The translations under genes and the position numbers were made by a program. Positions 44,109-47,857 of a DNA stretch of 47,857 nucleotides are shown in pieces. The notes below the pieces were generated by a model, which saw nothing but the letters and a program-made list of their open reading frames with translations, was not told where the DNA came from and searched no databases. The DNA lies in NCBI GenBank assembly GCA_009843635.1, contig VYDB01000138.1, positions 1 to 47,857 on the forward strand. Reading direction: 5' to 3'. Numbering within the stretch: the first letter of the stretch is position 1; the number at the start of each line of letters is the position of its first letter. The stretch comes from Gammaproteobacteria bacterium (GTDB lineage Bacteria; Pseudomonadota; Gammaproteobacteria; Pseudomonadales; Azotimanducaceae).

Positions 44109-45128
44109 TCACCTCGTTGGTTGATTGCCTTCCGGCAGCCCTTGGTCTGGCAGCCCGCGGTCTGGAAGGCCGGCCCGCAGGAGCGGGGCGGCCACCGCCA
44201 AGGGCAGGGCGGCGGCCAGCAGCCAGAGCCAGCCGTAAGCGGGCCGGGTTTGTGCAAGCCATGCCAGCGGCAGCAGCCACAGCAGGCAGAATCCCAAGAA
44301 GGCTGAAGTTGTCCATAGTTGGCCGCGCCGCGCAACTATCACTTGGTATAGATGGCTTCGATGCGCTTCGGTAAACCGTTGACGCGTGGCTATTCTGACA
44401 CAAAGGGTATAGGTGGTGTCGAACCAGAGCCAAGTGAGCAGAATCAGGCAGGCCGCTGCGGATAGGATGCCCTGGTCGATCAGCCCCACGGTGATGGCGG
44501 CGAGCAGCAGGCCGAGGCAGAGGCTGCCCACGTCGCCCATGAAGATGCGGGCCGGTGGCCAGTTGAAGCTGAGAAAACCCAGCGTGCCGCCCGCCGTCAC
44601 CCACAGCAGGTCGCCCAACCAACCCGGTGCGCCGCCGCTTAGGAACTGGACGGCTAGGCAGAAGAACAGGCAGGCGGAGCCGGCCAGGCCGTCGATGCCG
44701 TCCATGAAGTTGAAGAGGTTGGTGTGCCAGACCGCAAGCACGAGCGCCACGGCCAACATCACCAGCGGCCAACTCGGTGCGAGCGCCCAGAGCGCCAGCG
44801 CCGCGGCCAGGCAGTGAACGGCCAAGCGCGGCGGCCATCCGAGTTCGCGCAAGTCGTCGATCAGGCCAATCAAGCCCACGCCGCCCACCGCCAAGGTGAG
44901 CCCGGCAAAGCGCGGTTCCTGCGTGGCCAGCCAACCGAGCCAAGCCAGGATGGGCAGGGCGAAGCCGAGGCCGCCCAAAGTGGGGGTTGGCTTGATGTGG
45001 AAGCCGCGGCGATTGGGCTCAGCCACCCAGCCGTGCTTGGGGGCGAGAAGCAGCAGGCTGCCCTCGATCGCGATTGATGCGAGGAAGGCGCCAGCCACCA
45101 GAACTACTGCGTCGCTGCCCATCGCCAA
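44109..45128 (-). CDS. Undecaprenyl-phosphate sugar-phosphate transferase (WecA/WbpL family)
   Basis: A 339-residue polytopic protein with about ten helices. Family motifs present are GLIDDLRELG, NLFNFMDGIDGLAG, IFMGDVGSLCLG and the C-terminal HRSHLYQ loop, which bind Mg2+ and the UDP-sugar. It starts O-antigen or similar glycan by loading the first sugar phosphate onto undecaprenyl phosphate. It lies between a sugar epimerase and wbpM, as in pseudomonad O-antigen loci. The C-terminus carries an odd repeat (GLPDRGLPDQGLPEG) coded by near-tandem 15-bp units. The start is TTG 45128 (GGAG 5 bases upstream) or ATG 45122. Confidence 0.9.
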   Translation of the reverse strand: MAMGSDAVVLVAGAFLASIAIEGSLLLLAPKHGWVAEPNRRGFHIKPTPTLGGLGFALPILAWLGWLATQEPRFAGLTLAVGGVGLIGLIDDLRELGWPPRLAVHCLAAALALWALAPSWPLVMLAVALVLAVWHTNLFNFMDGIDGLAGSACLFFCLAVQFLSGGAPGWLGDLLWVTAGGTLGFLSFNWPPARIFMGDVGSLCLGLLLAAITVGLIDQGILSAAACLILLTWLWFDTTYTLCVRIATRQRFTEAHRSHLYQVIVARRGQLWTTSAFLGFCLLWLLPLAWLAQTRPAYGWLWLLAAALPLAVAAPLLRAGLPDRGLPDQGLPEGNQPTR

Positions 45129-46009
45129 GTCTTCTCCAGCAATTCACGCGCCGAGTGCGGCGGACGCCAACCTAGCGACCGCATGGATGGCGCGGCATCC
45201 ACCCGCAGCGGGTCGAACAGGCGCGACACCGTCGCCGCCAGGCCCAGCGGGCGGGCCACCGCCTTGACCAAGCTGGCCGGAACGAAAAACTGCCGGTTGG
45301 GCCGTCCCGCCAAGCGGCGCAGTTCGCTTACCAAGTCCGTCGTTCGCCATTCCTCCTCGTCGCGCACGTGGATGAGAGTGGGTGGATTGGCGGCGCGCGC
45401 CAAGTGAATCAGCAAATCCACCAAGTTGTCGAGACCGAGTAGGGAGCGGCGGGCGCAGGCATCCGCCAGTGGCAGTGGCCAAGGCGAGGCGCACAGCTTG
45501 AGCAGGCGGGCAAAGTTGCCCTTCACGCCCGGACCATAGACCAAGGGTGGGCGCACAATGGCCAGCGGCGGTCCGCCCGCTTGGTGGGCGCGGAGCAGCC
45601 CAAGCTCAGCTTGCGCCTTGCTGTGCGCGTAGTGGCCTTGGGGCGCGCGCGGCGCGTCCACGCCCAAGGGCGCTGCGGCGGTGTCGCCAAGCGTCTTTAT
45701 GGAACTGAGCCAAACGAACGTCCGCACGCCAGCGGCGGCGCTGGCCCGGTAAAGGTCAAGTGTCAGATCTTGGTTAACTGCCGTGAAGTCGGCCTCGCGA
45801 GCCTGCGCCGCCTTGTCGTGGGCGATGCCCGCCAAGTGGTAAACGAGATCCGCCCCGCGCAGCCAATCGGCCAATGCCGGCCCGCACAGGGGCAGGCGTT
45901 GGCCGTCTGGGCGAGCGTCGGGGCGGACCGCGATGCCTTGAGCGGCAAGCGCCGGGGTCAAGGCAGTGCCGATGAAGCCGGACGCGCCGCTGACGGCGGC
46001 AAGCGTCAC
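45104..46009 (-). CDS. NAD-dependent sugar epimerase/reductase (WbpV-like)
   Basis: A 301-residue SDR protein. The Rossmann motif GASGFIGTAL is at residues 8-17, the catalytic Tyr/Lys in YAHSKAQAE, and VRPPLVYGPGVKGNF is the substrate-binding block typical of UDP-sugar epimerases. In O-antigen loci this protein commonly sits directly before the WecA/WbpL transferase and makes an N-acetyl-fucosamine or -quinovosamine precursor. The substrate here is inferred from position. The start is GTG 46009. The 3' end overlaps the start of the transferase gene by 25 bases. Confidence 0.86.
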   Translation of the reverse strand: MTLAAVSGASGFIGTALTPALAAQGIAVRPDARPDGQRLPLCGPALADWLRGADLVYHLAGIAHDKAAQAREADFTAVNQDLTLDLYRASAAAGVRTFVWLSSIKTLGDTAAAPLGVDAPRAPQGHYAHSKAQAELGLLRAHQAGGPPLAIVRPPLVYGPGVKGNFARLLKLCASPWPLPLADACARRSLLGLDNLVDLLIHLARAANPPTLIHVRDEEEWRTTDLVSELRRLAGRPNRQFFVPASLVKAVARPLGLAATVSRLFDPLRVDAAPSMRSLGWRPPHSARELLEKTWRWAATQ

Positions 46010-46084
46010 AAATGGGCCGAAGGAGGGTTCATCCCCCTTTAATACCCTATTGATCGGTGCATCGCATCCGTCTTTTGTGGAAGA

Positions 46085-46101
46085 ACGGCGCTACGCGCCG
46101 T
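46085..46101 (-). terminator. Candidate terminator after the comEA-like gene
   Basis: ACGGCGC/GCGCCGT, a 7-bp perfect stem with a 3-base loop, followed on the minus strand by TCTTCC. It is 23 bases downstream of the comEA-like stop. Confidence 0.45.
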
Positions 46102-46123
46102 CGCGCCCTCGATTGGAGGTGCC

Positions 46124-46411
46124 CTAGGGCGCCGCTTCAACCTCGATGCGCTCCATGTTGTTGCTCACCGTGCTTTCGCCGATGCCGCGCACCTTGACCA
46201 GTTCGCTGGGATCCTGGAAGGCGCCATTGGCCTCGCGGTAGGCAACGATGGCTTCCGCCTTCTTCATGCCCACGCCGTCCAGCACTTCGGCAATGGTCAC
46301 CGCATCGTCGGTATTGATGTTGACCTTCATCAGGCCAGGTTCGGCGGCGCTGGCCCAGTGGGCCGCAGCCAGCGATACCACGAGGGTCACGAGGGTAATG
46401 AGCTTACGCAT
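46124..46411 (-). CDS. ComEA-like helix-hairpin-helix protein
   Basis: A 95-residue protein with a signal peptide (MRKLITLVTLVVSLAAAHWA). It contains two helix-hairpin-helix DNA-binding motifs, LDGVGMKKAEAIVAYR (residues 44-59) and VRGIGESTVSNN (74-85), preceded by VNINTDD. This is the short periplasmic form of ComEA that binds incoming DNA in naturally competent bacteria. Short gammaproteobacterial forms are also found without demonstrated competence. It is read in the same direction as the polysaccharide genes but is separated by a hairpin and 114 bases. Confidence 0.9.
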   Translation of the reverse strand: MRKLITLVTLVVSLAAAHWASAAEPGLMKVNINTDDAVTIAEVLDGVGMKKAEAIVAYREANGAFQDPSELVKVRGIGESTVSNNMERIEVEAAP

Positions 46412-46590
46412 AATGGTCTCCCTTTCGGTTGATCAGTGTTTGGGATGCCAAAGTCTAGGGAGGCCATTCAAGAAAAACTGTAGGCCAAATCCCCAACGCT
46501 TGTAGGAAATTGTCCCGCTGTCGCTGCAAATCGGCCACTTTCTTGCCCAGTTGCCCTTCGCTGGCGCCGAGGCAGCGAAAGAACCCCATG

Positions 46591-46599
46591 TGCTAAACT
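46591..46599 (+). promoter_or_regulatory. Extended -10 box for nadA
   Basis: TGC followed by TAAACT, 32 bases before the TTG start at 46632. A GGAGAAGG ribosome-binding site lies in between. No clear -35 element. Confidence 0.45.
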
Positions 46600-46631
46600 G
46601 ATTTGCCCGACGGGTTGCCCGGAGAAGGACC

Positions 46632-47672
46632 TTGGCCCTCCCCGACTACAGCCTCGCCGCCGAGCGCATTCCGCAGCATGTGCCCGCCGTGCTCGAAGAC
46701 GCCGAGCGCAAGCGGTTGAAGGCGCGCATTGCCGAATTGCTCAAGGATCGGGATGCCGTGCTGGTGGCGCATTACTATGTGGACGGCGATGTGCAGGACT
46801 TGGCGGAGGAGACCGGGGGGTTCGTTTCCGACTCCTTGGAAATGGCCCGCTTTGGCCGCGACCATTCGGCCACCACCCTGATCGTCGCCGGCGTTCGCTT
46901 CATGGGCGAGACGGCGAAAATCCTGTCTCCCCACAAACAGGTTTTCATGCCAACGCTGGAGGCCGAGTGCTCATTGGACCTCGGCTGTCCGCCTGACGAT
47001 TTCAAGGCCTTTTGCGAGGAGCACCCGGAGCGTACCGTGGTCGTTTACGCCAACACCTCCGTGCAGGTGAAGGCGCTGTCCGACTGGGTGGTGACCAGCA
47101 GCATCGCCCTGCCCATCATCGAGCACCTGGCCGTCCAGGGCGAGAAGATCCTATGGGCGCCGGACAAGCACCTTGGCCGTTACATTCAAAGCCGCACCAA
47201 CGCCGACATGCTGCTGTGGAGCGGCGCCTGCGTCGTGCACGAGGAGTTCAAGGCCAAGGCCCTGCACGACCTCAAGCGCATCTACCCGGACGCCGGCGTC
47301 TTGGTGCACCCGGAATCCCCGGCTGCGGTCATCGGCATCGCCGATGCGGTGGGCTCCACCAGCCAAATCATCAAGGCGGCCGGAGAACTGCCCCACGAAC
47401 TGTTCATCGTCGCCACCGACCGGGGCATCTTCCACAAGCTGCGCCAACGCAATCCGCACAAGCGCTTCATCGAGGCGCCCACCGCCGGCGAAGGAGCCAC
47501 CTGCCGAAGCTGCGCCCATTGTCCCTGGATGGCGATGAACGAGCTCAGGCAGCTCGCGGAGACCTTGGAGGACGGCGAGCGCTTGGCCGCCAACGAAATT
47601 CACGTCGAGCCGGAGACGGGGCGCCGAGCGATGCTGCCGCTCGAGCGGATGTTGGGCTTTTCAGCCGATTGA
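46632..47672 (+). CDS. nadA: Quinolinate synthase
   Basis: A 346-residue quinolinate synthase that condenses iminoaspartate with dihydroxyacetone phosphate in NAD synthesis. The [4Fe-4S] ligands are at Cys113 (AECSLDLGC), Cys200 ([10 protein letters not shown]) and Cys297 in the CRSCAHC motif (291-297), matching E. coli numbering. The C-terminal block [10 protein letters not shown] is typical of the gammaproteobacterial form. Substrate-binding segments VLVAHYY and [10 protein letters not shown] are intact. The start is TTG 46632 with a strong GGAGAAGG site. After the stop, 47673-47857 holds no gene I can support. Confidence 0.96.
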   Translation: MALPDYSLAAERIPQHVPAVLEDAERKRLKARIAELLKDRDAVLVAHYYVDGDVQDLAEETGGFVSDSLEMARFGRDHSATTLIVAGVRFMGETAKILSPHKQVFMPTLEAECSLDLGCPPDDFKAFCEEHPERTVVVYANTSVQVKALSDWVVTSSIALPIIEHLAVQGEKILWAPDKHLGRYIQSRTNADMLLWSGACVVHEEFKAKALHDLKRIYPDAGVLVHPESPAAVIGIADAVGSTSQIIKAAGELPHELFIVATDRGIFHKLRQRNPHKRFIEAPTAGEGATCRSCAHCPWMAMNELRQLAETLEDGERLAANEIHVEPETGRRAMLPLERMLGFSAD

Positions 47673-47857
47673 GCTGCTGAACCGAGTACGTTCCCGGCTT
47701 GAACCCCGACCAGCGGAAGTCCGTGCGCGTCTTGGCCTGTCGCGCGAGGCGTCTTAGCGTCAGGGCTTCAAGAACACGGAACGCTTCATTAGATGTTCAT
47801 TTGGCAGGCCTATTCAAAAGTCCTTGATTTGCCGTTGATCGGTCGGGTTTTTGGAGA

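Noticed and set aside
47673-47857. Possible gene start after nadA
   Set aside because: No frame with a plausible start and ribosome-binding site; the stretch is short and nothing recognisable was found.

Overview
The window is GC-rich (about 60-65% by eye), densely coding DNA from a pseudomonadote, most likely a gammaproteobacterium. The clearest taxonomic signals are the right-hand genes: a NadA of the ~350-residue type with cluster cysteines at 113, 200 and 297, and a comEA-like / wbpM / WecA-family transferase / sugar epimerase block resembling the pseudomonad O-antigen locus. Other genes (a GlpSTPQUV-type glycerol importer, a DinB with an N-terminal zinc ribbon) are types I associate more with alphaproteobacteria, so the lineage is mosaic or outside well-studied groups. 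No rRNA, tRNA or CRISPR array was seen.

Layout. 1-248: start of a tyrosine-recombinase integrase, cut by the window edge. 499-4113: a hypothetical membrane-anchored protein, an HTTM-domain membrane protein, a DCC thiol oxidoreductase, a secreted epoxide-hydrolase-like enzyme and a CDP-alcohol phosphatidyltransferase. 4135-7066: a universal stress protein and an MMPL/RND-type exporter. 7101-14371: a complete glycerol-type ABC importer (two ATPases, two permeases, a DUF2160 protein and a binding protein), interrupted by a Rieske oxygenase on the other strand. 14395-25085: a small secreted protein, then two convergent RND adaptor/permease pairs. The second permease carries a C-terminal tail of about 430 residues that resembles the adenylylating half of glutamine synthetase adenylyltransferase (GlnE) but lacks its catalytic aspartates. 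25159-29778: a catabolic run of a NicX-like ring-cleaving dioxygenase, a NicD-like hydrolase, an acyl-CoA-dehydrogenase-fold protein and an AMP-forming ligase. 29785-34647: ethanolamine-type permease, acyl-CoA dehydrogenase and a cytochrome c/PQQ dehydrogenase lipoprotein, all on the minus strand.

34743-37935 is a complete IS1595-type mobile element of 3,193 bp. It has 26-bp perfect terminal inverted repeats, an 8-bp target duplication, a transposase, several small passenger genes and a non-coding stretch with strong hairpins. It landed 11 bp before the start codon of an epimerase/dinB pair, moving that pair away from its original upstream region. From 40027 on come a small lipoprotein, a secreted zinc peptidase with a helical repeat tail, the surface-polysaccharide block, a comEA-like protein and nadA.

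The strongest candidate for something undescribed is the RND permease fused to a degenerate GlnE-like domain (19309-23907). The IS1595-type element with its cargo and structured intergenic region is the second.
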